Shown piece after piece: positions 1-8,976 of a DNA stretch of 13,548 nt (position 1 is the first letter of the stretch; each line of letters opens with the position of its first letter). This DNA is from Eubacteriales bacterium (lineage in GTDB: Bacteria; Bacillota; Clostridia; Christensenellales; CAG-138): assembly GCA_030695285.1 (NCBI GenBank), contig JAUYTF010000298.1:1-13548 (forward strand), read 5' to 3'. The translations under genes were made by a program, and so were the position numbers. The notes under the pieces were generated by a model. That model saw only the letters and a list, made by a program, of their open reading frames with translations. It had not been told where the DNA came from and ran no database searches.

Positions 1-3000
1 TGTTGTATGACTGCCAATGCGACGGAATGCACGGATCGATTGTGAGAAACTCCCCTTCTTTGCGGATGCCGAGGATGGACTCCAATCCCGCGCGATAGAA
101 CCAGCCCGCGGCTCCGGTATACCAGGACCATCCCCCGCGCCCCAAATGCGGCCAAACGGCATACACGTCTGCGGCAAGGGCATAGGGCTCTGTTTTGTAC
201 TTCATGTAGCCGCGGTAACTGCTTGTGTGATGAATCGGATTGATCAGATCATAGAGCGCCAGCGCCTTTTCTCCCTTGTCCAGTTTTGCAAAGGCGATGA
301 TCGCCCAGGCGGCGGCATGTGTATACTGTCCGCCGTTTTCGCGAACGCCGGGGACATAGCCTTTGATATAACCGGGCTCGCTCTTTCCTTTGTCAAACGG
401 AGGGGCAAGCAGCTTGATCAATCCCTCTTCCCGGTTCACCAGATACTCCTCGAGTGCTTGCATAGCTTTTGCCGCACGCTCCGGCTCCCCGCCGCCGGAT
501 AACACCGCCCAGGACTGGGCAATGGAGTCGATTTTGCAATCAACATTGTGAACCGAGCCCATCGCTGCGCCGTCATCAAAGTATGCGCGGCGATACCAGT
601 TGCCGTCCCAGCCGTGTTCTTCGATGGCAGCCAGAAGCGATTTACGGGTTTCGATCAACATGTTTGCCGTCGCATCATCACCCTCTATGGCGCATATCGG
701 CGAGAACAGCGCTAGCACGTTTACGAGAAACCACCCGAGCCAAACGCTCTCTCCAAGCCCCTTTTCGCCAACGGCATTCATGCCGTCATTCCAGTCCCCG
801 CCGCCCATCAGCGGCAGGCCATGCTCTCCGAATCGCAAAGCTCTTCGGATCGCTCTGAGGCAGTGCTCGTAGAGTGTTGCGTGCTCTTTGGATGCCGACG
901 CCCGCTCATAGCGTTCACGCTCGATTTCCAACAGCGGCGTGCCCCGTAGGAACGGTATTGTTTCGTAAAGGATTGTGCTATCCCCGCTGATGCGCATATA
1001 CTCCGCTGTGACATATGGCAGCCAAAGGAAATCGTCTGAAAAGCGCGTGCGTACACCGTTGCCCACTGGTTCGTGCCACCAGTGCTGTACATCGCCCTCG
1101 ATAAACTGGCGCCCAGCGTGCAGCAGGATCTGCTTTCTTGCCAGCGCCGGGTTTGTAGCCGCAACGGCGAGCACATCCTGCAGCTGATCCCGAAACCCGT
1201 ATGCGCCGCCGGACTGATAAAAGCCCGTGCGCGCCCAGAGTCGGCAGGTGATGACCTGATAGAGCAGCCAGCCGTTCTGCAATAGGTTCATAGCGTCGTT
1301 CGGCGTCTCGACGCGCACACCGCTTAGCGTCGCCTCCCAGCTGGCGATAGCAGCTTGTAGCGCCGCCTGCGCTTTTTGCGCATTGAGATACTTGCCGCTC
1401 AAACGTGAAGCCTCCCCCGCGCTGTCGGCAGCTCCCAGCAGGAACACGATCGTTTTCTCTTCGCCCGGTTGCAGTTCTAGCTCGACCCGCATTGCGCCGC
1501 AGGGGTCGAGTCCGATGCCATGCGTGCCGGAAAGGCCGTCCCGCCGGAGACAATCCGGCGACAAGAGCCCGCCGCGTCCAAAGAACTCCTTGCGATCTCC
1601 CGTCACCGTACGCTCCTTAACCGAACAATCCATAAAGCAGCGCTTCTGGGGGAAATCGTCGTTGTATGGATTCTTCATCAGCAGCGCGCCGGACGCGCTG
1701 CAGGAGGTTTGTATATGCATAGCCGTGGTTTGGTCGCTCACGCCGAGCACGGGACGCACGTAATACGTCGCGCTGAGCAGTCTTGGCGTGTTGGTTTCAT
1801 TTTTTAACACCAGCAGGCTGATCTTCACGGTGTCCTTGACGGGAACAAACTGTGTGAGCGTCTGCACAATGCCAAGGCACGAATGCTCAAACACTGAGTA
1901 GCCAAATCCGTGCCGTACATCATAGCGTCCATCATCCCGAATCGGGAGCGCTGTCGGCGTGAAGATTTGGCCTGTGTCCCTGTCGCTGATGTAGATCACC
2001 TCGCCCGGCGGATCGGATACGGCATCGTTTGACCACGGGGTCAGGCGGAACTCGTGGCTGTTTTCACACCAGGTATAGCCCGAGCCGGATTCTGAAACGA
2101 TAAAGCCGAAGTTCGGGTTTGCGATCACATTAATCCACGGCGCGGGCGTATTCTCGTGCTCCAGACGGATGCAATACTCTTTGCCATCCGGGCGGAATCC
2201 GCCAATACCGTTGTCATATAGAAGCTCCTGCTCCTGCGCGATCAGAGCGGGATATATGGCGGTCTCTCCCGTGAACAACATTTTTGCGGGCAAGCGCCGT
2301 TCGCCAAATCCAGTGAGCTGCGCCTCCATGCTGCCACTGCCGCCTTGCAGATAGATGCGTGCAGCGGAGATGAGCAGCGATACATCCTCACTTGTGAGCT
2401 CGTTGCGATTCAGCACCACGATTTCATCCGGGCACAACATGGCAGTATATCGCTTGTAAGACCCTACGATACCCGTCACCAAATCACGCAGCGGCGAGGT
2501 GTAGGAGGATTCCTCACTGACGATGACAATCATGTCGGCGAGGATATCCATCACACCCCAATACTCATACGCTTTGATCGCCTCATGCAGCAGGGGAATC
2601 TGGGCTTCTGCGGTGAGCTCAACCAGCAGGATGGGCAGATCTCCGGAGATGCCATATCGCCAGAGCGAAGACTGTCCATGGAGATTTGGCGCGATCTTTT
2701 CGCTGTTTGCCCGCCGCGCGGGACTTAAAAACAGCAGGTGCGAGAGCATATCCAGAAACAGGATAATCTCTGATGCTTTAAAGTCACGGTACTTCGTTTC
2801 GATGCGGCTCCGTTCATGGGCGCGAAGCGCACTGAGCTCTATGTCTCTCGGCAACTCATACTGTTTCGCAATCGCAAACAGGCCGTCTTTGCTGTCCGCT
2901 GTGACTAAAACAAATGAAACCGATGCCGTTCTTCCCGGTTGTATTGTTACCCTCGTTCGCAGGCTGATGATTGGATCGAGCACCGCGCCAACGGTGCCGG

Positions 3001-6000
3001 AAAGTGGCGCGCTGCGCCGGAGTGCCTGCGGGCATGCGGCATCGTTGCCGCGGCCCAAGAACTGCATGCGATCCGTTTCGAACTCGATTTCCTCGTTCTC
3101 ATCCGCATTTTTCACTATAAACTCGCCCAGCCACATCTCCTTTTCCTTTTCGGATCTTGGGCGGCGTTTTGCGGTGACCATGCCGCTTAGTGCATGGTAA
3201 CCGGTTTCAACAAAGAGATTGCTGAAAGCCATATGCGCTAGATCCGATGGACGCGGCGCGAGCACAATCTCGCAATAGCTGGTGATCTCGATCGTTTTCG
3301 TCGAATTAGAGTTGTTTTTCAGCGTAAGTTTGCGTATTTCGGCGTTGTCGTCGGTTGCGACAAAAACCTCGGTTTTGGTATCGATCTCCCCGTCGGAGCG
3401 CCGATAGACCGCTTTGTCGTCAGCAAACTCAACCTCGTAGAGATCCGCCGTTTTGTTCAGCGGCGCATAGGCAGACGACCAGACCGTCCCGCTTTCCACA
3501 TCGCGCAGATACAAGAACCTTCCGAACGAATCAATCGTGCTGTCCTCGCGCCAGCGTGTCATTGATGCGATCTTGTTTTTGCTATATCCCGTGCCCGCGT
3601 CCGTCAGCATCACAGAATAGTTTCCGTTGGAGAGAATATGCACCCGCGGTAAAACCTGATTCGGTCGGCTCATCACACGAGCGGGCAGTTCCTGATTGGA
3701 GAATTTGAATGTCGGCTGCGCAGCTTTTTCCTTTGTCGCCTTGGTCAAGATGATATTGACAGGCACCTTTTCCTGCAGCAGATGGCGATGCGCGAGAATT
3801 GCGGGATTTCTCATAAACCGATTCTGCATGCGGTGTTGATGGAGATATTCGTTGATCGCAAGCAGGCTCATCCCCTGATGATGCGCCATATAGCTCTTGA
3901 TTACGACGCGCCTCGTCTCAAAATATAGCCGTTCCTTCGTATAGTCTGCCGCTTCATAGAATCCATATGGGCCTTCGATCTGCTCCTCTTTGAGCCGGGC
4001 AATGTTTTTCACCGCTTCCGCAGGATTCACGAGCAGCGCCAGAAAAGTCGCGTAAGGCGCAACAACAGAATCCTCGCTTAAACCTCGCTTTAATCCGAGC
4101 CACGGAACGCCAATGGCCTTATATTGATAGTCGTTTCGTTTGTCGAGCGCATTGTAGGCCGACTCGGACATTCCCCAAGGTATGCTGCGCATCTTTCCGA
4201 ATTTAATCTGGCTCTTTACGGCAAACGAGCAGGCTTCGTCGAGCAGCGTATTACGGTAGCTTTTCATCACGAGTAGTGGCATTAAATATTCAAACATGGT
4301 TCCCGTCCAGGAGACGAGGCCTTTGTATTTGCCCACCACCGTCAGCGTCCGCCCCATGCTGAACCAGTGCGCGGAGGGAATTTCACCGTTCGAAATCGCG
4401 ATATAGCTCGCCAGCCGCGCCTCGGACGCGAGTAGATCGTAATAGGAGTCCGTTCGTTTGCTCTCCTCCAGGTTGTACCCGATGGAGAGTAGTTTCTTTT
4501 TCTCATTGTAGAGCGGGTAGAATTGAACGGCGGATACCAGCGTGCGGATCCGGCTGATCAACGCCGTGCACTGCAACACCACACGCAGAGATTTCTCCGA
4601 CGATTCCAAAAGCACAATCTTTATGCCGCTCAGCCACGGCATGATCTCTGGGCCAAGTTGCACTTCGGTGCCCATGGTCGGATCAAGCATGCGCCCTGCG
4701 AGCGCTGACGCAGCTCGTTGGCGCGCGGGCAATTCGCCGAAGGCACAGTTGCCGTCCAGCAGATCCAATAATGCGCCGAGGTCTTCCGGTGTGTCGGCCG
4801 CCTTCGGCAGAGCGCGCGGCAGCAATGCCGCTGAGAAACAGGCCTCCAGCGTGGAACGCAGCGCCTGCATCTGCTCTGTCGCTTTTTCCAGCCAAACGTC
4901 GCCTTCGACGATCGCATCGTCCAGCTGATCCTGCCAGCCACGCAAGGAGGCATGCATCGCGCGCAAGCCGGAAATCGAGGCTGTTCCGGCTGCAACAACA
5001 TTTGCTTTCGCCTCTTGAACTCGCGCTCGCCAGATGTCCGCTTGATCTCCCTCCGCGCAGGAAACCGTTGTGGAGAGCCCGTCGAAAAAGTGAATGTCAA
5101 ACAAAGGACGCTCAAGATACTCCTCCAACCCTCGCGCGAGCGTCATGAGATACCCGGTGAGATTTCCGCTGTCTACGGTGGAGACATAGGCCGGAAACAG
5201 AGGCTTAAGCGTACCCGTATCGTACCAGTTATACAAATGCCCGTTCCATTTGGGCAGGCGTTCGATGGTCTTCACCGTCTTCTCCACCATGTCGATCATC
5301 TCGATGGTGCCGATAAAGCCCATATCGCGCGCGGTCAGCACCGCGAGCAGACCTAAGCCGATGTTAGTCGGCGAGGTGCGCGCGGCAACGCCCCGATATG
5401 GCTCCGCCTGATAATTATCCGGCGCTAGAAAGTGCGTTTTTTTTCCGACAAACTCCTCAAAGTATCGCCACGTTTTTCTGGCGATCTTTTCCAGTTCTGT
5501 TTTGGTGCTGGGGTCGATGACGGTCGATTCTGCCGTTTCTTTGCTGACTGCATATGCGATTACAGGCGAGAAGGCCCATAGGAGTATCAGCGGCATCAGA
5601 AGCAAGACACGGGCGTCTTGTGTCGCCAGCACCGCAAGCGCGGCAAATGCAAGCGCCTGCCAGATTGCAGCCTGCATCCAGACAACATAACCGCCCAGAG
5701 AAGTGATATGCATCGCCTCGGAATCCGCAGAGGTAACCCACTCGAGCAGGTTCTTCTTCGTAATCCATACCCGCGTGAGCGTCAACAGAATTGCGCTGAC
5801 TGCCTGCCAGGCCTGGTAGGGCAAGAGCGTGATGTCCAGCAGCCCCTGCAACAAGGCAGATTTGAGCGAATCGACAACCGGGAGGTAACGCCGCGTGCGC
5901 GCGTTTCGGCGAAAGAGGGATAGACAGCTGCTCAATATCGCGCCCATCAAGGGCATTAGCATGGTCAGCAGCAGAAAGCAGAACCACACCGCTGCGCTCC

Positions 6001-8542
6001 CCGGCAAAGCAGTCACTGCCAACAGCGCAAGCAGCATCAGTGCGGGCGAGAGCTGGCTACGCCGCAGATTATCGTAGATTTTCCATCGGGAGAGCGCTGA
6101 GAGCGGATTTTTGATCCATTTGCCGCCATCACTTCGCACACTTGGCAGCACGTAGGAAAGCAGTTGCCAATCTCCACGCATCCAGCGACGCTGTCTTGCT
6201 GCATAGGAGTGATATTGTGCAGGAAACCCATCCACCATCGTCAGGTCGGTCGCGAGTCCGGTTCTAAGGTAGGAACCCTCCAGCAGGTCATGGCTGAGCA
6301 CCGTGTTTTCGGGGATGGTACCCTTGAGCACCGTCTGGAATGTCGCCAGATCATAGATGCCCTTGCCTGTAAAGATTCCCTCGCCGAACAGATCCTGATA
6401 CACATCGGAGAGCGCACCGGAGTACGGGTCAACTCCATCCTGATTCGTATATATGCGCGAAAACAACGTCCCGACCACGCTCTCAACGTCGATATGCGGC
6501 TGGATCAGCCCATACCCCTTCGTCACAACACAGCGCGTCTCGTCCACAAACGGACGGTTTAGGGGATGCGCCATGGTTCCGATGAGTCGCTTAGCCATGC
6601 CGATGGGCAGGATTGTCTCGCTGTCCAGCGTGATTACATAGCAAATTTTATCAAAGGGCGGTGCCTCGGAGGACTCGCAGACAAAGCTCGTGTCGGGCGA
6701 ACCCTGCACGAGGTCGTTGAATTCCATGATCGCGCCACGCTTGCGTTCCCATCCAATCCAAACATCGTTGCTTGCGTTATACTGCCGCTTGCGGTGGAAG
6801 AAAAAGAAGATCTCCCCGCCCTCGGCATATTTTCCGTTCAGTGCTTTTATCCCCGCCAGCGCGCTGATGATGACCTCTTCGTCTGCGGGCAGGTGCGCCG
6901 CGCAAGCATCCCCAAAAGCACCGATGATGGCAAAATATAGATTTCGCTCGCGGTTTCGAAGGTAGTGCTCCTCCATGGTTCTCATCACCTCCGCAACACG
7001 GCCAACATCCGGCAGCAGCGTAGGAATGATCACCATCGTGCTCAGCGCATCCGGAATACCGTCCTTGAGCTCCAGCTTAGGCAAAAGCGCAGGCTTCATC
7101 ATCCGGCTGACGATGCGGTTGACAAGAAACATCGCGACTTCTGAAGCCGGCAGCAGCAGCGCAAGCGCGGCAATAACACCATACAACACCTTTGCGCTCG
7201 TTGCGGCATGCACGCTGTAGAGTACGCCAAGCAAGATGACGATTCCAGCGATGCCCGCAATCGCAAGAAGATACAGCACCCAGCGCGTCTTTCTGTGTTC
7301 GCTTACGGCGCGTCCAGCCTTCTTGCCTGACAACCGGCTTCTCAACTGATTGACGCCCTCGTCTATCAGATAATAGCCAACGTGCCCAGTCCGCCCGGAA
7401 TCGGGTCCCTCCCCGTGCGCTTGCGCGGATAGCTTTACCGCTTCACGCGCGGTATGCACCTCGGAGCAGTGGCTGGCGCGCGCGATGCGCGTCACCTGTT
7501 GTTTATAGGTATCTCGTGTAGCCATATCCATCGTTTGGTAAACCATATCCCTGTCCGCGCAGAGAATCTGCTCAATACGGCTCGCCGCAGGCAGCAGCGC
7601 AGACCAGTCCAACGACGAAAAGTAATGCAGACGCTTGATGCTGCTCTCCATTGCAACGGTGGCAAGCGACTGCGCGCTGTGCTCCATCTGCGTCACTTCA
7701 TCTGTGGATGTTCCAAGCTTGGACAGAATCGCATCCAGTATCTGCATAGCATCTGCAGCATTTTGCTCCGAACGGCGCAGACGGTAGCAGAGATGCTCGA
7801 CAAACGGCAAATCTGTCCCTGCCCCCGTTCTTGCGCTTGCTTTTAAGATGGAACGAAAGCGGATGAGCCGGGGTGATTTGTCCAGCAGAAACGCATCATA
7901 CACCGCATCCGCTTGCTTGCGGCTCTTGACCTCGGCGATGATGTCCTCGCATAGACAGCGAATGTCTTCCAGGTTCACGAGGCGCAACACGATCGGCAGC
8001 GCGCGCACCTCTCGCTCGGCAAGGATATTCTTTGCCTGGTAGGCGGAAAAGTAAGCGCGAAGCGTTTCGTCATCAAGCGCGCCGTTTGTGCCGGCAATCA
8101 GTTCCATCGCCATGACGAACACCCGCGCATACCCCTTGTAAGGGCCAGATTGTAACACGGGAAGGCGAAGATAATCCTTCTTTTTGAGCTCTCGATGCAG
8201 AACGTGATATTGGGACTCGATGATGTAGAAGTTGTCGAGCAACCACTCTGCAGGCGAGGAGATATCTACATTTTTTAGTAGATCGTCGTTGAGATATGCG
8301 CAGGCGGACTGGATCAGCTTATAATTGCTCTTCAGCCTTGGCATCGGCCAATCAAGTGTGTTGCGCTTTTTGGAAGCCATATGTGCGATGGTCGCTTGCC
8401 GCGCATATGTCTGCGGGTCTTCAACCGATAGCGCCGCAACGCGGTTATTCGCGCCGTGCTCCCGCAATTTGAGCAGTAGTGTTACTAATAAAAACAAAAA
8501 AGCACCAATAAAAACTATGATGCCCCATAGTAAAGTATCCAT
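1..8542 (-). CDS. ndvB: Cyclic beta-1,2-glucan synthase (GT84 - GH189-like - GH94), 3' end cut by window edge
   Basis: Membrane enzyme expected to polymerise UDP-glucose into beta-1,2-glucan, trim it by phosphorolysis and cyclise it. The frame is open from ATG 8542 to the left edge (2847 codons; family usually about 2800-2900). Seen: hydrophobic anchor at residues 5-24; helices at about 421-443 and 452-466; GT84 domain about 470-820 with LDSET (D640, E642), SHDLLEG (D752, E755) and QRRW (784-787); further membrane segments about 834-1000; glycoamylase-like middle domain about 1020-1560 with SPTNIGLG (from 1057), YNWYDT (1104-1109), SES (E1460), GFYEA (E1530) and SYMAHHQGM (1550-1558); GH94 part from about 1600 with GGGDWNDGM (general-acid motif, D2583), GGQYTH (to H2742), GRGGWSWYTG (2801-2810) and a terminal IDPCIP. 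The middle domain is the cyclization domain (GH189) in a characterised Thermoanaerobacter enzyme; E1460 and E1530 are my guesses for its acidic residues. The start follows AAGGAG by 11 nt. I sampled the frame at many points and found no break. The symbol follows the rhizobial homologue; the product in this organism is inferred. Confidence 0.93.
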   Translation of the reverse strand, partial: MDTLLWGIIVFIGAFLFLLVTLLLKLREHGANNRVAALSVEDPQTYARQATIAHMASKKRNTLDWPMPRLKSNYKLIQSACAYLNDDLLKNVDISSPAEWLLDNFYIIESQYHVLHRELKKKDYLRLPVLQSGPYKGYARVFVMAMELIAGTNGALDDETLRAYFSAYQAKNILAEREVRALPIVLRLVNLEDIRCLCEDIIAEVKSRKQADAVYDAFLLDKSPRLIRFRSILKASARTGAGTDLPFVEHLCYRLRRSEQNAADAMQILDAILSKLGTSTDEVTQMEHSAQSLATVAMESSIKRLHYFSSLDWSALLPAASRIEQILCADRDMVYQTMDMATRDTYKQQVTRIARASHCSEVHTAREAVKLSAQAHGEGPDSGRTGHVGYYLIDEGVNQLRSRLSGKKAGRAVSEHRKTRWVLYLLAIAGIAGIVILLGVLYSVHAATSAKVLYGVIAALALLLPASEVAMFLVNRIVSRMMKPALLPKLELKDGIPDALSTMVIIPTLLPDVGRVAEVMRTMEEHYLRNRERNLYFAIIGAFGDACAAHLPADEEVIISALAGIKALNGKYAEGGEIFFFFHRKRQYNASNDVWIGWERKRGAIMEFNDLVQGSPDTSFVCESSEAPPFDKICYVITLDSETILPIGMAKRLIGTMAHPLNRPFVDETRCVVTKGYGLIQPHIDVESVVGTLFSRIYTNQDGVDPYSGALSDVYQDLFGEGIFTGKGIYDLATFQTVLKGTIPENTVLSHDLLEGSYLRTGLATDLTMVDGFPAQYHSYAARQRRWMRGDWQLLSYVLPSVRSDGGKWIKNPLSALSRWKIYDNLRRSQLSPALMLLALLAVTALPGSAAVWFCFLLLTMLMPLMGAILSSCLSLFRRNARTRRYLPVVDSLKSALLQGLLDITLLPYQAWQAVSAILLTLTRVWITKKNLLEWVTSADSEAMHITSLGGYVVWMQAAIWQALAFAALAVLATQDARVLLLMPLILLWAFSPVIAYAVSKETAESTVIDPSTKTELEKIARKTWRYFEEFVGKKTHFLAPDNYQAEPYRGVAARTSPTNIGLGLLAVLTARDMGFIGTIEMIDMVEKTVKTIERLPKWNGHLYNWYDTGTLKPLFPAYVSTVDSGNLTGYLMTLARGLEEYLERPLFDIHFFDGLSTTVSCAEGDQADIWRARVQEAKANVVAAGTASISGLRAMHASLRGWQDQLDDAIVEGDVWLEKATEQMQALRSTLEACFSAALLPRALPKAADTPEDLGALLDLLDGNCAFGELPARQRAASALAGRMLDPTMGTEVQLGPEIMPWLSGIKIVLLESSEKSLRVVLQCTALISRIRTLVSAVQFYPLYNEKKKLLSIGYNLEESKRTDSYYDLLASEARLASYIAISNGEIPSAHWFSMGRTLTVVGKYKGLVSWTGTMFEYLMPLLVMKSYRNTLLDEACSFAVKSQIKFGKMRSIPWGMSESAYNALDKRNDYQYKAIGVPWLGLKRGLSEDSVVAPYATFLALLVNPAEAVKNIARLKEEQIEGPYGFYEAADYTKERLYFETRRVVIKSYMAHHQGMSLLAINEYLHQHRMQNRFMRNPAILAHRHLLQEKVPVNIILTKATKEKAAQPTFKFSNQELPARVMSRPNQVLPRVHILSNGNYSVMLTDAGTGYSKNKIASMTRWREDSTIDSFGRFLYLRDVESGTVWSSAYAPLNKTADLYEVEFADDKAVYRRSDGEIDTKTEVFVATDDNAEIRKLTLKNNSNSTKTIEITSYCEIVLAPRPSDLAHMAFSNLFVETGYHALSGMVTAKRRPRSEKEKEMWLGEFIVKNADENEEIEFETDRMQFLGRGNDAACPQALRRSAPLSGTVGAVLDPIISLRTRVTIQPGRTASVSFVLVTADSKDGLFAIAKQYELPRDIELSALRAHERSRIETKYRDFKASEIILFLDMLSHLLFLSPARRANSEKIAPNLHGQSSLWRYGISGDLPILLVELTAEAQIPLLHEAIKAYEYWGVMDILADMIVIVSEESSYTSPLRDLVTGIVGSYKRYTAMLCPDEIVVLNRNELTSEDVSLLISAARIYLQGGSGSMEAQLTGFGERRLPAKMLFTGETAIYPALIAQEQELLYDNGIGGFRPDGKEYCIRLEHENTPAPWINVIANPNFGFIVSESGSGYTWCENSHEFRLTPWSNDAVSDPPGEVIYISDRDTGQIFTPTALPIRDDGRYDVRHGFGYSVFEHSCLGIVQTLTQFVPVKDTVKISLLVLKNETNTPRLLSATYYVRPVLGVSDQTTAMHIQTSCSASGALLMKNPYNDDFPQKRCFMDCSVKERTVTGDRKEFFGRGGLLSPDCLRRDGLSGTHGIGLDPCGAMRVELELQPGEEKTIVFLLGAADSAGEASRLSGKYLNAQKAQAALQAAIASWEATLSGVRVETPNDAMNLLQNGWLLYQVITCRLWARTGFYQSGGAYGFRDQLQDVLAVAATNPALARKQILLHAGRQFIEGDVQHWWHEPVGNGVRTRFSDDFLWLPYVTAEYMRISGDSTILYETIPFLRGTPLLEIERERYERASASKEHATLYEHCLRAIRRALRFGEHGLPLMGGGDWNDGMNAVGEKGLGESVWLGWFLVNVLALFSPICAIEGDDATANMLIETRKSLLAAIEEHGWDGNWYRRAYFDDGAAMGSVHNVDCKIDSIAQSWAVLSGGGEPERAAKAMQALEEYLVNREEGLIKLLAPPFDKGKSEPGYIKGYVPGVRENGGQYTHAAAWAIIAFAKLDKGEKALALYDLINPIHHTSSYRGYMKYKTEPYALAADVYAVWPHLGRGGWSWYTGAAGWFYRAGLESILGIRKEGEFLTIDPCIPSHWQSYN

Positions 8543-8547
8543 TTGTT

Positions 8548-8681
8548 CCAGAGCTCCTTCCAAACCGGTATCCTGCCGCGGGATGATTGCTGGTGTGTGT
8601 TACTATACTTGCTAACGTAATGGAGCATCGATCAGATCCTTGCCGCAGATGGTTTTTGACGATCTGTTAACCGGAGCCTGG
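8548..8681 (-). promoter_or_regulatory. Possible structured leader with an anti-Shine-Dalgarno segment
   Basis: On the minus-strand RNA, CCAGGCTCC (8681-8673) can pair with GGAGC-t-CTGG (8557-8548), giving nine base pairs with one bulged T that cover the ribosome-binding site. A competing pairing uses CCGGT (8674-8670) with ACCGG (8569-8565). Inside the roughly 115-nt loop, CAGATC (8666-8661) can pair either with ATCTG (8650-8646) or with GATCTG (8638-8633). No T-run follows any of these stems, so control of translation would be more likely than a transcription terminator. I do not recognise a known riboswitch consensus. The pairings are seen in the sequence; any function is inference. Confidence 0.3.
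8554..8559 (-). promoter_or_regulatory. Ribosome-binding site of the glucan synthase gene
   Basis: On the minus strand AAGGAG lies 11 nt before ATG 8542, which fixes the start of the giant gene. The site overlaps a GAGCTC palindrome. It is also complementary to a segment further upstream in the leader (8673-8681). Confidence 0.75.
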
Positions 8682-8722
8682 CCAAATTGCGCCGCGATAT
8701 TTGCTTTGCTGTAATGTCGATT

Positions 8723-8770
8723 CCTATACATCATATTATTCGAATGATTATTATCCCTATACAACATATT
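8723..8770. repeat. 15-bp direct repeat pair, 33-bp period, with central palindrome
   Basis: CCTATACATCATATT (8723-8737) recurs as CCTATACAACATATT (8756-8770), 14 of 15 bases identical. The copies start 33 bp apart, about three helical turns, so they face the same side of DNA. The palindrome ATTCGAAT (8738-8745) directly follows the first copy. The layout resembles a tandem binding site for a dimeric regulator. The protein is unknown; the two receivers encoded nearby have no DNA-binding domain. Confidence 0.45.
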
Positions 8771-8794
8771 TCTATTCTCAATACTTTTAATATT

Positions 8795-8824
8795 ATTATA
8801 CTACACTTTCCGGCGATTCGTTCA
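8795..8824 (-). promoter_or_regulatory. Candidate promoter for the glucan synthase gene
   Basis: A perfect TATAAT on the minus strand (8800-8795) has a poor -35 match, TGAACG (8824-8819), 18 nt upstream. Use of this box would give a leader of roughly 245 nt and place the 15-bp direct repeats just downstream of the transcription start. In such AT-rich DNA a TATAAT arises easily by chance. A weaker alternative, TATAGT at 8607-8602, would give a leader of about 55 nt. Confidence 0.25.
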
Positions 8825-8904
8825 TGTATTAAGAAAAATACCAATTCGCTCCTTTTTTCTGGATTTTATATCGAGATTTAACGTTATTACAGCTTATCAG
8901 ATGT

Positions 8905-8922
8905 TTCACGCGATAATGTGAA
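8905..8922. repeat. Short inverted repeat TTCAC-N8-GTGAA
   Basis: Five-base arms TTCAC (8905-8909) and GTGAA (8918-8922) flank GCGATAAT, upstream of the plus-strand signalling operon. The size suits a dimeric regulator site. Such short arms also arise by chance, and nothing else supports a role. Confidence 0.2.
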
Positions 8923-8976
8923 TAATTATTATGATTTTATTTTATATTATACTAGCTATATATATATGAAAGATAT

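Larger units (their letters stand above)
8543..8976. other. Divergent intergenic region, AT-rich in its centre
   Basis: No convincing gene lies between the glucan synthase start and the possible small ORF at 8977. From 8543 to about 8700 base composition is balanced and belongs to the presumed glucan synthase leader. From about 8700 to 8976 it is strongly AT-rich, ending in runs of alternating TA near 8955-8980. Both promoters must lie in or near here. No perfect TTGACA box is visible on either strand, so the promoters are either weak, activator-dependent or read by an alternative sigma factor. Confidence 0.7.

Noticed and set aside
978..1553. 191-codon minus-strand open frame
   Set aside because: It is on the same strand as the glucan synthase but in another frame; the real frame carries GH94 sequence throughout this stretch. 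The alternative product is Arg/Gly/Ala-rich, typical of a shadow frame.
2523..3200. 225-codon plus-strand open frame inside the left part
   Set aside because: It is antisense to the GH94 portion of the glucan synthase, whose own frame is continuous and motif-rich here. The antisense product is low-complexity (Ser/Arg-rich) with no recognisable domain.
4630..5115. 161-codon minus-strand open frame in the middle domain
   Set aside because: It is out of frame with the continuous glucan synthase reading, which I checked at 4561-4620 and 5161-5220 on both sides, so it is not a sign of a frameshift or a separate gene.
8543..8720. Known riboswitch (cyclic-di-GMP type I) in the glucan synthase leader
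   Set aside because: A GCAAAGC stretch caught the eye, but the surrounding conserved segments of that class are not there. Only generic pairing potential is supported.
8687..8881. 64-codon plus-strand open frame in the AT-rich intergenic block
   Set aside because: The product is an Ile-rich string expected from AT-rich DNA. It covers the direct repeats, and no ribosome-binding site precedes it.
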